Source: Paulinella micropora | Taxonomy: Eukaryota > Cercozoa > Imbricatea > Euglyphida | Reading direction: 5' to 3' | Length of the DNA stretch: 64,000 bases | Assembly (NCBI GenBank): GCA_009731375.1 | Contig: BJOX01000036.1 | Span: 330,125 to 394,124, forward strand | In this document: positions 41,091 through 50,084 of the stretch, one piece after another | Layout of the letters: each line of letters starts with the position of its first letter | Position numbering within the stretch: the first letter of the stretch is position 1 | Program-made: the position numbers and the translations under genes | Notes under the pieces: generated by a model | Seen by the model: the letters and a program-made list of their open reading frames with translations, nothing else | The model's database searches: none | Told to the model about the DNA's origin: nothing

Positions 41091-41704
41091 TGAAATTTCT
41101 GCAGCGAAATCAACAGACTTCAGTTTGAACTGTCACTGTCGCCAGACTGGTTGCAGACTGGCTGCTAGTTGGCAGTCAGTGCCTGATCGATGAGAGCTTT
41201 TGTTTTTTTATAGTAAAACTTGGTTTTGCAGTGTTTTTGTTTATTATTTACTAGTATTTATCATAGGAACTAATATTACATTTTCTAGACTTAAACTTAT
41301 ACAGGTCCAGATTGCGGTGTGCATGCAAATTTTTGCATGTAAATTTGATGTGATTGCAAGCTACAAGAAGCATCTAAAGTAATTATTATGCAAAAAAAAA
41401 AAACAATGAAATCATTTAATTATTACTAAATATTAATATTTAGCATTAACCGGCACGATCTTAGAAAATGCAGCAATCCTTACGACCTACGACTTTCCGG
41501 CCCCTACCATTTTAAGTTGCGTCATCTAAGACGTGCCGCAGGCAGTCTTTGCAATCCTCACCAGTGGTCAGACTAGGTACGATAGGTACTAGGACTCCAC
41601 ACCCCTATTTTCCCCTATCTATTCACCCTCACTCACCCCAGGTTAGTGACATACTGATAGTCGAGCGTTTCTCCTATCTTCCGCCCTTTGCAGACTAAAT
41701 CAAC
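41091..41704. other. Spacer upstream of copia-like element
   Basis: Ordinary sequence. The 41478-41530 part is an inverted copy of 28095-28140 (TAAGTTGCGTCAT side). It may include LTR sequence of the following element (a pyrimidine-rich leader ends in TTTGCAGACTAAATCAAC just before the ATG), but no terminal repeat could be paired. Confidence 0.4.
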
Positions 41705-42064
41705 ATGGCTAACCACATGTTTGATCTAGCTAAGTTCAGAATGGAGCCTCCCGAACTCCACGATGACAAACCGGACTGGGATTTGTTCCTCTATACACTG
41801 GTTACAGTAATTGGAGCAACCAATCCTATCGTCCTGTCATTCATCCCCGGTTGTGAGGATCACCCATTCGTCAAAGCCTTAAAAGCACCTAATGTTTTAG
41901 CTCCTCCTGATTCTCCTATTGAAGATCCTCTACTTTCCCCAAAGGAAGATGAGGACGACAATGAGGGAGCTAAGGAGGAAACACGAACGTCAGTGAAAGC
42001 TGAACCTAAACCGTGGCAGACAAGTCGGATGATCCCGAGTCTGTCATTATCCCTACTGAGCTGA
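41705..42064 (+). CDS. gag: Copia-like element C: gag N-terminus, frame-shifted
   Basis: From ATG 41705: MANHMFDLAKFRMEPPELHD, WDLFLYTLVTVIGATNPIVL, then an acidic stretch. After about 42010 the adjacent frame reads ADKSDDPESVIIPTELKFKV to TAA, so this copy has probably lost or gained a base. The next gag piece starts in yet another frame at about 42220. Confidence 0.5.
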   Translation: MANHMFDLAKFRMEPPELHDDKPDWDLFLYTLVTVIGATNPIVLSFIPGCEDHPFVKALKAPNVLAPPDSPIEDPLLSPKEDEDDNEGAKEETRTSVKAEPKPWQTSRMIPSLSLSLLS

Positions 42065-42219
42065 AATTTAAAGTAAAGTACCAATAATGACACTCGGAAG
42101 TAAACCGACTGCCTTGTTTAGCTCTCAGCGAGCTGCTAGGCATTACAGAACAGTTGATATTAAGCAAAATAAAGTCCCTCAAACTTGAAGAATCTTATTT
42201 GCTTACCTTCTGCAGTCAT

Positions 42220-42913
42220 GTGCCCATGACCGTAAAGCTATGGCAGTAATGCAACAGGGAGGAACGGATGGGGTAGCATGCTTCCTTGCTCTGCAAAAGC
42301 ATTACGATGGGCTTGAATTATTCAAGTTTCAAGAGGACCAGCAAACCATCTATCACTCTTATCCCAAGAAGGTGCAAGATGTGAGTACATGGCTAGCAGG
42401 GTACCTTAACATCGTTGAGAAACAAGAGAAGCGAATGGGAGCCACCATCCCTGTCCCTATGAAGGCAGACATGATTGTGAACAAACTCAAACATCTGCCC
42501 CCCTTTGCTCGCTATTATGAGAATGTATGGTTGTCTTTGTTGCCCCAACAGAGGCCAGGTTGTGATGATTTCTTGCAAGTAGTGCAACAAATCGACCAAG
42601 GAAGTGTGTCTGTGATCAAGACACAGAAGCTGTATGGGACTGGCAGCTCTCGTGCTGATCCCATCACAGTCAACCTCATTGGGGCAGGAGACAGGCAAGC
42701 AAAGCATGACAAGGTTAGATGTTACAACTGTAAAAACGATCATGTTATGAAATTCTGTCTCGTGCGGTGCCAACTAAAAGACTGTCCAAGGGACGGACAC
42801 GGTCCCAACGACTGTCCTTCAAGGTTGCAAGCAGCACGAACGGTTGCATTAGCACGAGGGACAGAAGGAAGAAAGAGCGGTAAGAGTAGCAAGGTTGAGA
42901 AGAGTGAGTCGAG

Positions 42914-42989
<76 letters not shown>

Positions 42990-43028
42990 AGAGAAGAGCA
43001 CGAAGAAGAAAGGGAAGGAGAGACGTAA
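42220..43028 (+). CDS. gag: Copia-like element C: gag with zinc-knuckle-like motif
   Basis: Reads CAHDRKAMAVMQQGGTDG, FLALQKHYDGLELFKFQEDQ, WLAGYLNIVEKQEKRMG and LKHLPPFARYYENVWLSLLP, matching the layout of copia-type Gag (a W/Y-rich helical region before the nucleocapsid). The knuckle CYNCKNDHVMKFC has CX2CX4HX4C spacing and is followed by a second Cys/His cluster CQLKDCPRDGHGPNDC. An in-frame (AG)n microsatellite (42917-42985) codes alternating Arg-Glu near the end. Confidence 0.7.
42917..42985. repeat. (AG)n microsatellite inside gag of element C
   Basis: About 35 AG units; translated as ERERER in the gag frame and REREKR-type in the next. The coding context extends into the following frame (43030 onward: MKASDFVKGKKKAISLN), so slippage may have changed the frame. 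Confidence 0.95.
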
Positions 43029-43029
43029 G

Positions 43030-43760
43030 ATGAAAGCATCTGATTTCGTCAAGGGTAAAAAGAAAGCCATCAGTCTGAATGCGGGGGGATCAGACTCATC
43101 TTCCTCTAAGTCTAACTCTGAGGATGACGATGAGGAAGATGACTCTGACCTCCCTGACTCGACTGAGAGGAATCCAGTTATCAATGACGAAGACACAGAT
43201 GATGAAGGAGGGGGAATGGATAAGGTGGGGTATATAAATCATATGTACGCGATAAATATGATGGAGAAAGAAGGAGAAGGTGAGGGAGAAACGAAAGAGA
43301 CACACCACCCCACCCCCACTTTCACCGTTTTTTGCCCCACACAAATAGCCACCCAGCGCATCTGGAGGAGTTGGAGGACGAGCAGGGAGGACGGAGCAAG
43401 CACCCTGACAAGTAAGGTCCGTAACAGAGAGCAGTACTGTCACACCTACCTTCATGTCTAACGCTTACCAAAGCTCCACCAAAATAATCCCTAAACTGCA
43501 TGAGAATAACTTTCAGACCTCTCTTGAAATGGCAGCAGACCCCACTCCCCAAGGGGCAATTTACCCACTTGGGGATGGATGGGGTTTGCTGCGTTTCAAA
43601 AAGGGGTACAAGAAAGTTCTTCTCACCACTCACCCTCTTCTAGTCATTAAGGAAATTGACGGGCCGACGCTCAATCCATGCCCAACCTATACTGAAACAC
43701 ACCTCACATACCTAGCGCAAAACAATGTGAGGCCATAGCCGACAGTACAGGGAGGCGGTG
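43030..43760 (+). CDS. Copia-like element C: acidic spacer region (several frame pieces)
   Basis: After the AG tract the frame reads MKASDFVKGKKKAISLNAGG, a Ser/Glu/Asp stretch (SKSNSEDDDEEDDSDLPD) and INDEDTDDEGGGMDKVGYIN. A second piece (43454-43738) reads MAADPTPQGAIYPLGDGWGL and RFKKGYKKVLLTTHPLLVIK. These bridge gag and protease but no domain is recognised. Confidence 0.35.
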
Positions 43761-43763
43761 CGA

Positions 43764-45310
43764 ATGGAAACTTTCCGCGGCCCGGAGGGGAGTGGGAGAG
43801 GGAAGCTAGCAACACGGTTAGGTGAGGGGTTTGACTTCTGTGCTAGATACACAGCACAGGAAAACAGGCGAGCAACTACTTTAGAGGTATATAGGTCTAA
43901 GCTTAGGGCTGGGTTTTTACCCCCCACTAACTCATTCCTCTTATCTCCTAATGAGTGTCTCACTGTAGAGTGGGTCAAACCCGCTATTGAACAGAAAGTT
44001 GCAAAGCCTGCTCCTTACCTACCAACACCATCCACCTCACCACCTACATCTTCATCTTCTTCGTCGTCAGCTACCCGTCCACCTGCTAAGTCTGGAACGA
44101 CAACGCTGTCGTCATTCGTTCCAAACCCAGCGATGGAAACGACAGCTGAGGGAGAAGAAGAATCGTGGCCTTATCTATCAGCACCATCTACATCACCACC
44201 TATGTCTTCCTCTTCCTCGTCCTCAGCTACTCATCCACCAGCCAGGTCCGGAACATCGACGTTGCCATCGTCTGTTCCAAACCCAGCAAGGAAGATGACA
44301 ACTGAGGAAGAAGAAGACTGGAAGACAGTGCCGTGGCATTGGAATGGAGAGAACCAGGTTAGAGTAGTAACAGAAGGAGATGGGGCGATACCAGAGATCG
44401 GTGAGTGCAGACGCTTCCTTAAGGCCCTCATTCAAGGGAGTGAGGGATTACAAGTAAGGGGCTCATTGATCACCAAACCTGATGGAGAGGTTGATGAGCT
44501 CTATTGTGATCTCTTCACTGCCTTGGAAGAATGTATCGTCACCTATGCCACAAAGCACAAAAATCAGTTTGCGAGAGGCATAGTGGCGTCATTCCCATTC
44601 ATTCCTAAATGGATGAGGGAGACATCTTTCGCTCTCTCTGGTAGTACCGATTCGGCAGATGCCAGCTTGACTGAGTTGATGCACGCACCCCCAACCTCAC
44701 CTACCTCATCACAACCATCACGTCCATACTTACAACCATCTAAAGGTGAACGATCGGATTGTGTTATCATGATGATGGGAAATGAAGAGAGTAGTGAGGA
44801 GGTTCCCAACCAATCTCAAATGATGTGGGTAGATGATAGCGGGAGCGAGCGAATCTCAATCCCCACACAAAGAGTCGTTCGTCCGAATGAAACATGACCC
44901 TCAGAAGTTTAGGATAGCTAAGGGTAGTATTCGCACGGAATACAAAGGCAAGGTGGAGATGCGGTTGTCGGGCTCCCACGGGCAGGAAATTTACGTGTCT
45001 GATTCCCACACCATATACAACCCTCACTTAAGGTACGGGCTAGTCTCTACCTCGGCGTGGGTTAAGAAAGGATTATAATTTAGCTGTGGTGCATCAGAAC
45101 AACCAAATTATTGTCCTGAAGGAGCCTGTCCCCATCGTAGAGGAGCAGATTGTCATGCGGGGGAGGTCACTGCCAAACAACCTCTCGGTATTTGACCCCC
45201 CCGGCATGGCACCTCTCAATCCTAACGAATGGTACGACCCTGTTCCTTTGGGCAGGCAGAGAGTGAAGGTTGAGGGTGATGCTACATCACCCTCTACTAT
45301 CACGTTCTGA
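43764..45310 (+). CDS. Copia-like element C: spacer and aspartic protease, frame-shifted
   Basis: ATG 43764 opens a 377-codon frame (METFRGPEGSGRGKLATRLG) with two similar Ser/Pro-rich repeats (TSPPTSSSSSSSATRPPA and TSPPMSSSSSSSATHPPA). It ends with MMWVDDSGSERIS, which fits the copia protease active site (W-x-x-DSG). The adjacent frame continues FRIAKGSIRTEYKGKVEMRL, QEIYVSDSHTIYNPHLRYGL and VSTSAWVKKG, matching copia protease (…LYVPxLxxNLLSVxxLxxxG). The third frame (45080-45310) continues YNLAVVHQNNQIIVLKEPVP. So PR is complete in content but split over frames at about 44880 and 45075. Confidence 0.65.
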
Positions 45311-45352
45311 CTTCCCATTACTCACCCTTCTCAGAAAGCATCTCTCCCCATA

Positions 45353-46069
45353 TATCACGACGTACATTGTGATGAATTACCTTGTACATGTGGTTGGAGG
45401 TGGTTTGAGATTAAACCTTATGTACCATATAGACACGAAGCTGAGAACGAGAGGGGTGAGAGTATAGGACAGGATTTGTCATGTTGTAGCGTTATCATCG
45501 ATGATGTTTGCTGTAATGCACGTCATGGCTGTGATCATGATGCTAAATGTGGAATGGAAAGAGCCCTTCACCCAGTTGTACGACCCCATCATAAAGAGTG
45601 CATCCATGCCATAGTTTTTCACCGCATGTGTAAACATCGCGGTATAAAAGCTATGGAAAGGATGGTTCATTATATGGGAGTTCAAATAGTGGGTGCAGGG
45701 TGGAGAGAGCGTATTGCGAAATGTGAGTACTGTTTGCGCAATAAAATAAAACGGTCACCACATTTCAGAGGCAGTCACCATATCGTTGAACGCCACCCTG
45801 GGATCCACATTTCCATGGATACGCAGGGCTGGTGGAATACGATATCGTGGGATGGTAAAAAGTACAAGTTTACCGTCAAATGTCTTGCCTCTAACTTCGA
45901 ACTAGATTATTATCTTCGTCACAACGAGTTTTTTCCTTGCTTCCTTAAGGCTGTTGCCTTTTTCGAACGGCATACAGGGAGAAAGGTTAAACGCATTATG
46001 CCTGGTGATCCATTTTTTCACCAGGTGTCTAGAAAGTACCGAACACTAACGCAGAGGACGGTCGGTTGA
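45353..46069 (+). CDS. Copia-like element C: integrase N-terminal zinc domain and partial core
   Basis: The open frame includes VFHRMCKHRGIKAMERMVHY, then CEYCLRNKIKRSPHF: the H-x-H plus CxxC zinc domain with the K-x-x-R-x-x-F that follows it in copia integrases (usual WHxRLGHP, here FHRMCKHRG). The core begins HPGIHISMDTQGWW (first catalytic Asp) and KYKFTVKCLASNFELDYY; the second catalytic Asp may be in KRIMPGDPFF. The frame stops at 46069 and copy B sequence begins near 46.27 kb on the opposite strand, so the third catalytic Glu, RT and RNase H are missing. Confidence 0.65.
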   Translation, partial: YHDVHCDELPCTCGWRWFEIKPYVPYRHEAENERGESIGQDLSCCSVIIDDVCCNARHGCDHDAKCGMERALHPVVRPHHKECIHAIVFHRMCKHRGIKAMERMVHYMGVQIVGAGWRERIAKCEYCLRNKIKRSPHFRGSHHIVERHPGIHISMDTQGWWNTISWDGKKYKFTVKCLASNFELDYYLRHNEFFPCFLKAVAFFERHTGRKVKRIMPGDPFFHQVSRKYRTLTQRTVG

Positions 46070-46275
46070 TCAATCCGGTCACTTAACCTAGACTCAAGGA
46101 ACTATAAGTCCCATGAATAGTTTACTGATAATGGATAACCATCCAATATTGAATTGTACTAGTGGGTACAGATACCATGCCAAGTTGTGTACAGTGTCCA
46201 AGATGTGTACAGTGACAAGATGTTTACACTGTAAAGACAATGTTGTGAATATCTGGAACCATCCGATAATAAAGG
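46070..46275. other. Junction between element C and inverted part of copy B
   Basis: About 200 bases not assigned to either element. Contains the local repeats GTGTACAGTG and TGTTTACACTGTAAAGACA. The left breakpoint of the apparent inversion lies at its right end. Confidence 0.45.
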
Positions 46276-46984
46276 CAATATCTGGGATAAGCAATCGTTC
46301 GTACACGAGGTCTCGGGTACTCATTTGTAGCCTGTTGTAGAAACGGTCGAGCTTTTCCTCTGTCCTGAACTCTTTGAGGTTGATCCACCGGTGTTCGAGG
46401 TGGCCTTCGTGTTGAAGGGTGTTATACTTAACGCCTGTGCGCCAAACGCTGAAGTGTCGTTGAGCGTGGCGTGACTGTAGCATACGGATAAGTGGGGCTC
46501 CGTATGGATAGCCACGGAGACGTTTGTCTCGGGAGTACGGGTTAATGATATCCGTCGAACATGGGACAGTATGGGGTGGGTGGTGTACCACATGAATCTC
46601 CTTGCTTGAACGTCTTCCGGTTTCGCTGGCGATGGTCATAAGGAACCACTGGGCTAGATGCCACGGGACTTTTTCGTAACGTATCCAACGGAATTCGCAT
46701 GAGAAAGAATCCCTAATTCTCGGTGTGTCCGGGCGTGCCTTCCAGTTGGGTGCTTGTTGAAGGTAGTCGCGGGTAGCGGCGTCGTCGATCGAAACTGTTC
46801 CGACGAATTTCGTTACACACACCGCTTGTCTCATATAGTGGTTAGGGTTAAAGAATGAACCCAGAAACAGTTCGTCTCTTCTGTCCATGTAGTAGACCGT
46901 GATGTTACAATCGTCGAAGTAGGTGAGCGGCAAGTCGACAATGCAATCGTAGGACCGCTCATGTACTGCACGTAGTTTTGGCAC
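46276..46984 (-). CDS. Retroelement copy B: ORF X3, 5' two-thirds
   Basis: From about 46984 (MPKLRAVHERSYDCIVDLPL, then YFDDCNITVYYMDRRDELF) through YEKVPWHLAQWFLMTIASET, SKEIHVVHHPPHTVPCSTDI, NPYSRDKRLRGYPYG and RWINLKEFRTEEKLDRFYNR. Homology to copy A stops after RLQMSTRDLVYERLLIPDI (about 46276); the matching continuation is on the opposite strand at 52305. Copy B has no stop where copy A has TGA 18957. Confidence 0.65.
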
Positions 46985-47716
46985 GATGTCTCCGCGATCG
47001 TGGTTGTGGTAGGTGTCATTTGCGACGATTTTGAGCCATATCGCCGGTCGTTACACGGAAGGCGATGAAAGTAATGCTGTAGAGCAAAGCAGCGTTCTCG
47101 AGTTGGGAGTCGAAAGACACGGCGTTTGTATAATGATGTCGAAAGCGGCAGCGGATGAAATCGCAGATGCTTAACTTCGGTTTGCTCCATACTGCACCAC
47201 GGGAATAGGAGTTCTCCTCGAAGGACGGCTGCTAAGGGTGATGCACTAGGGTTTGCGCCCACAAGTAGGCCGAGGTACGAAGATCGATATCCCCATGGGC
47301 GGAGAATAATGGTCGAAGGACATTCCTGCTTCGAAGTCTGGGACATCGCCAGTAGGTTCGATGTTAGGTCCGACTAGAGAGGATGCAATAAGTTGAGCAG
47401 TGTTTCTACCGTTTTGCGGGCCGAAGTGGAATATGATAGCAGTGTGTTTGCTTTCATAAAACCGTGACATCATGGTGGAACCTTCCGGGATCTGGAAGAT
47501 GTCTTCAAGTGCGGTTTTCGTAGAAGCACTGCTGCCGCGACGGGTCATCAAGGGGGCTGATGTAGTGTTTGCACGGACCAGGCACATGGCTTCGGTGTTG
47601 ACGACTGCGAGGGGGCGTCTGGTGCCCGAACGAAGAGCTAGGCAATGTGTAAAGTCTTCAAAGGTCTCCGGATCTATCTCGTGTGCGTTGTTACGAGGGG
47701 GCCAGTAACGCTGCAT
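46985..47716 (-). CDS. Retroelement copy B: ORF X2, frame-shifted
   Basis: ATG 47716 (MQRYWPPRNNAHEIDPETFE) overlaps the X1 stop as TGATG, an arrangement compatible with coupled re-initiation. The frame carries EAMCLVRA, IIFHFGPQNGRNTAQL and IEPTGDVPDFEAGM, then changes near 47310 to LRPWGYRSSYLGLLVGANPS and GELLFPWCSMEQT, then again to ENAALLYSITFIAFRV before a stop. Same order as copy A X2. Confidence 0.6.
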
Positions 47717-49173
47717 CAAGTAGGGCGATCGCGGTGGAAGCCTTGGATGGCTTCAGAGAACTCTGTTGAGTATTCATTGCCCCAGTTGGTCTTTCCATAC
47801 CATTGTCGCGGTTCTGTGTGCGCGTATATTCTGCTTACACTGGTATGTGATAACTTAGCATCCCGCGAGAGGAAAGTTCTTACCAAAAGTGGCCTGTCGG
47901 CGAAGTGGTTGTAATCCGCCGAAGGGAGAAGCCAGTCTTCAGTCACTTGAAAGGTGGGTGGGCTACTAAGAGGTTGGAAACGGAAGACTCCATGACGGAG
48001 CGATTGTATCCTAGGGTGGTAGCGTTCCACTCTTGGGTGTTGCATGTGCACCATTGTAGAGTCCGGCCATAGGCCTTGGTTGAGCGTAAAGTGCTTTGGG
48101 ATCCAGTATCCCAGATGACGGCAATGCGGGTGAGTGCCTGCAATCATGGCCATGGCCGCTGTCGGGAAAAACGTGGCGAAAATGTCTCGAACAATGTAAA
48201 GTCCCTTGTCCATGCCTGGGGAGCAGTTGGTGCTATAGGCTTTTTGAATTTCCAATTGGTGGGCTGGCATGTCCGTAAAGTTGGAGAATCCCGACCAAGG
48301 GTGGCTCGATCTCGTAGGGCTGATCCGGACATAACCCTCAGCTGGAGGGGAAAGAGGTGGAGGTGGTATCAGCGTCATTGCTTCTCTCTGTGACACCTGG
48401 TTTCGTGGTCCCACCTTGTCGCGGTCTTCGGCGGTGGGAGTGCGAGTCCTGTATAGTCCAAGTGGGCTCAGCGAGTATGACTTGAGGGCCTCCTTGAACT
48501 GGGGAGTGGGTCGCCCAGGATGGGCTCGCACCCTAGCTGGGCTTGCCGCAGGTACCGACGACGAGCTTGACGAGGAGGACGAACTACTAGAAGATGTTGT
48601 AGGTGCCTGCGGTTGGGCTGGCGTTGCGGCTGTATTTGTCACAGAGGTCGATGAAGAACTGGACGCAGCTGTCGAACGGCCAGGAGATGCGCGGGCTGGC
48701 CTCCGGCGGGCGCTGGTATGTGCTCTCGTAGATGCTTTACTCAACCCGGCGACTGGACCGGTAGTCGATTGGGTCGGCCGAAGTGACGGCGCAGAAGCCG
48801 CCGCAACTTGAGAGCAAGGGGAAGGAGGTGCCGGTGATGCTGAGCGTTCGCGTTTGCTTGAAGAGCGCCGCCTACTCTGTTGGTAGTTGTGACTAGATGT
48901 TAGAGGAACAAATGGAGCTTGTAACGACGGAGGGTTAGTCAGCGCATTCTGGAACGATTGCGGTATGCCAGGTGCAGGGGCCGATGGTTGGTCAAGGGCC
49001 GATGCAGCAGACATGGTAGGTGAAGATGCTGTCGATGATGAGGATGAAGCCTGCATCAACGATGACGATGACGATGACGATGAAGATGACGATGAAGATG
49101 ATCCGAAAGAGAGGGATCGCACAGTCGACTGCGTCTCGGGTCGGCCCGCTGGGTATGTCGGATAAGCGACCAA
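47716..49173 (-). CDS. Retroelement copy B: ORF X1, Ser-rich
   Basis: About 485 codons; the frame opens at a TTG-type position (VAYPTYPAGRPETQSTVRSL) overlapping the protease frame in -1. Poly-Ser runs, then the conserved core YIVRDIFATFFPTAAM, CRHLGYWIPKHFTLNQGLWP, HPRVERYHPRIQ and HTEPRQWYGKTNWG, ending GFHRDRPT at TGA 47714-47716. The second half is clearly homologous to copy A X1; the low-complexity N-terminus is not alignable. The first in-frame ATG (MQASSSSSTASSPTM) lies inside the Ser-rich part. Confidence 0.6.
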   Translation of the reverse strand: MVAYPTYPAGRPETQSTVRSLSFGSSSSSSSSSSSSSSLMQASSSSSTASSPTMSAASALDQPSAPAPGIPQSFQNALTNPPSLQAPFVPLTSSHNYQQSRRRSSSKRERSASPAPPSPCSQVAAASAPSLRPTQSTTGPVAGLSKASTRAHTSARRRPARASPGRSTAASSSSSTSVTNTAATPAQPQAPTTSSSSSSSSSSSSSVPAASPARVRAHPGRPTPQFKEALKSYSLSPLGLYRTRTPTAEDRDKVGPRNQVSQREAMTLIPPPPLSPPAEGYVRISPTRSSHPWSGFSNFTDMPAHQLEIQKAYSTNCSPGMDKGLYIVRDIFATFFPTAAMAMIAGTHPHCRHLGYWIPKHFTLNQGLWPDSTMVHMQHPRVERYHPRIQSLRHGVFRFQPLSSPPTFQVTEDWLLPSADYNHFADRPLLVRTFLSRDAKLSHTSVSRIYAHTEPRQWYGKTNWGNEYSTEFSEAIQGFHRDRPT

Positions 49174-50084
49174 GCACGGGCATCGTTATAATAATCCTCA
49201 TGTGTGATCAGATCAGAGGATGGCTTGTGTTTCTTGGAGGCACTAGATTTGATTTCTTCTTCTTCTTCGTCTTCATCGTCTTCTTCGTCGTGATCTGTCA
49301 GTACCCTCCCATCGCATGGTCTCTTCTTTTCGGACATGAACAGGTTGACTGTGCGGCCGTAGAGGTGGGCTTGCGAAGTTGACAAAAGATCGTAGGAATC
49401 CGAAGGTTGTGTAACACGGAGCTTGAAGATCTTCTCAATCTCGGAGGTCGGGTAAGAAGTCATTTCAGCCAGAGTCTCCGGGCTGAAGTCATAGCTGATG
49501 GTTGCTAGTTGACGGTCGCCCACCTGAAGTGGCTCACCGAAGAGATGAAATTCCGTCTCGTAGACGATCTGTCTTGCTGTGGGCTTCAAAGGGATGTAGT
49601 CCGTTGGTTTGATCCTCTGGGCCTCGTCGATGGACAAGTTGATCTGTGCGGTCACCTCGTTGGCGAAGAGTAGATCCACGCGATCGGGCAGATGAGGCGA
49701 CACATAAACGGTAATCGCATGAAGCGGCGACGTTGGGCCAGCGGAAACAAAGAGTTCGATGCCGTCGGTGAGGACTGCGTCGATGCCGACGGATGAGCGT
49801 GCTGCTACAGGCGGCAGTTGCCGGATCGTAAAGCCGTGTTGTAGAACCCACGATAAGCGCGCGACGCCTTTACAGTTGCAGGCTGAATCCAAAGCGCATG
49901 TAGTCTTGCCGATAAATGGACGGTTACGAGGATGTTTGGCAACCCAAACGCATCCGGTGACAACTGTTGGGATAGTCGCAATCCGTAGAGGCGAGGGTGT
50001 TGGCACCAGCGGAGAGGGTGTGCAGGACCGGGTAGTCATATGGAAGGCGCGCGGGGAAAGTGAGATAGGTGTAGGGACACACAC
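49056..50084 (-). CDS. Retroelement copy B: retropepsin-like protease with acidic tail
   Basis: Continuous frame: RAFHMTTRSCTPSPLVP, GKTTCALDSACNCKGVARLS, LPPVAARSSVGIDAVLTDG, LHAITVYVSPHLPDRVDLLF, NEVTAQINLSIDEAQRI, YETEFHLFGEPLQVGDRQL and HLYGRTVNLFMSEKKRP, then EEDDEDEEEEE. It shows the order that copy A has in broken frames. The putative active site is LDSA rather than DSG or DTG. Upstream of RAFHMTT the similarity to copy A gag ends and only CA repeats follow, so copy B has lost gag or is truncated at about 50.06 kb. Confidence 0.55.
   Translation of the reverse strand: MCVPTPISLSPRAFHMTTRSCTPSPLVPTPSPLRIATIPTVVTGCVWVAKHPRNRPFIGKTTCALDSACNCKGVARLSWVLQHGFTIRQLPPVAARSSVGIDAVLTDGIELFVSAGPTSPLHAITVYVSPHLPDRVDLLFANEVTAQINLSIDEAQRIKPTDYIPLKPTARQIVYETEFHLFGEPLQVGDRQLATISYDFSPETLAEMTSYPTSEIEKIFKLRVTQPSDSYDLLSTSQAHLYGRTVNLFMSEKKRPCDGRVLTDHDEEDDEDEEEEEIKSSASKKHKPSSDLITHEDYYNDARAWSLIRHTQRADPRRSRLCDPSLSDHLHRHLHRHRHRHR

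Noticed and set aside
36762-41128. Very long ORFs (up to about 590 codons) on both strands
   Set aside because: They are produced by CATA and TTGC tetranucleotides that contain no stop codon; the peptides are 4-residue periodic and all frames are open.
42740-43196. Minus ORFs of SLSLSLS type over element C
   Set aside because: Shadow of the (AG)n microsatellite in gag.
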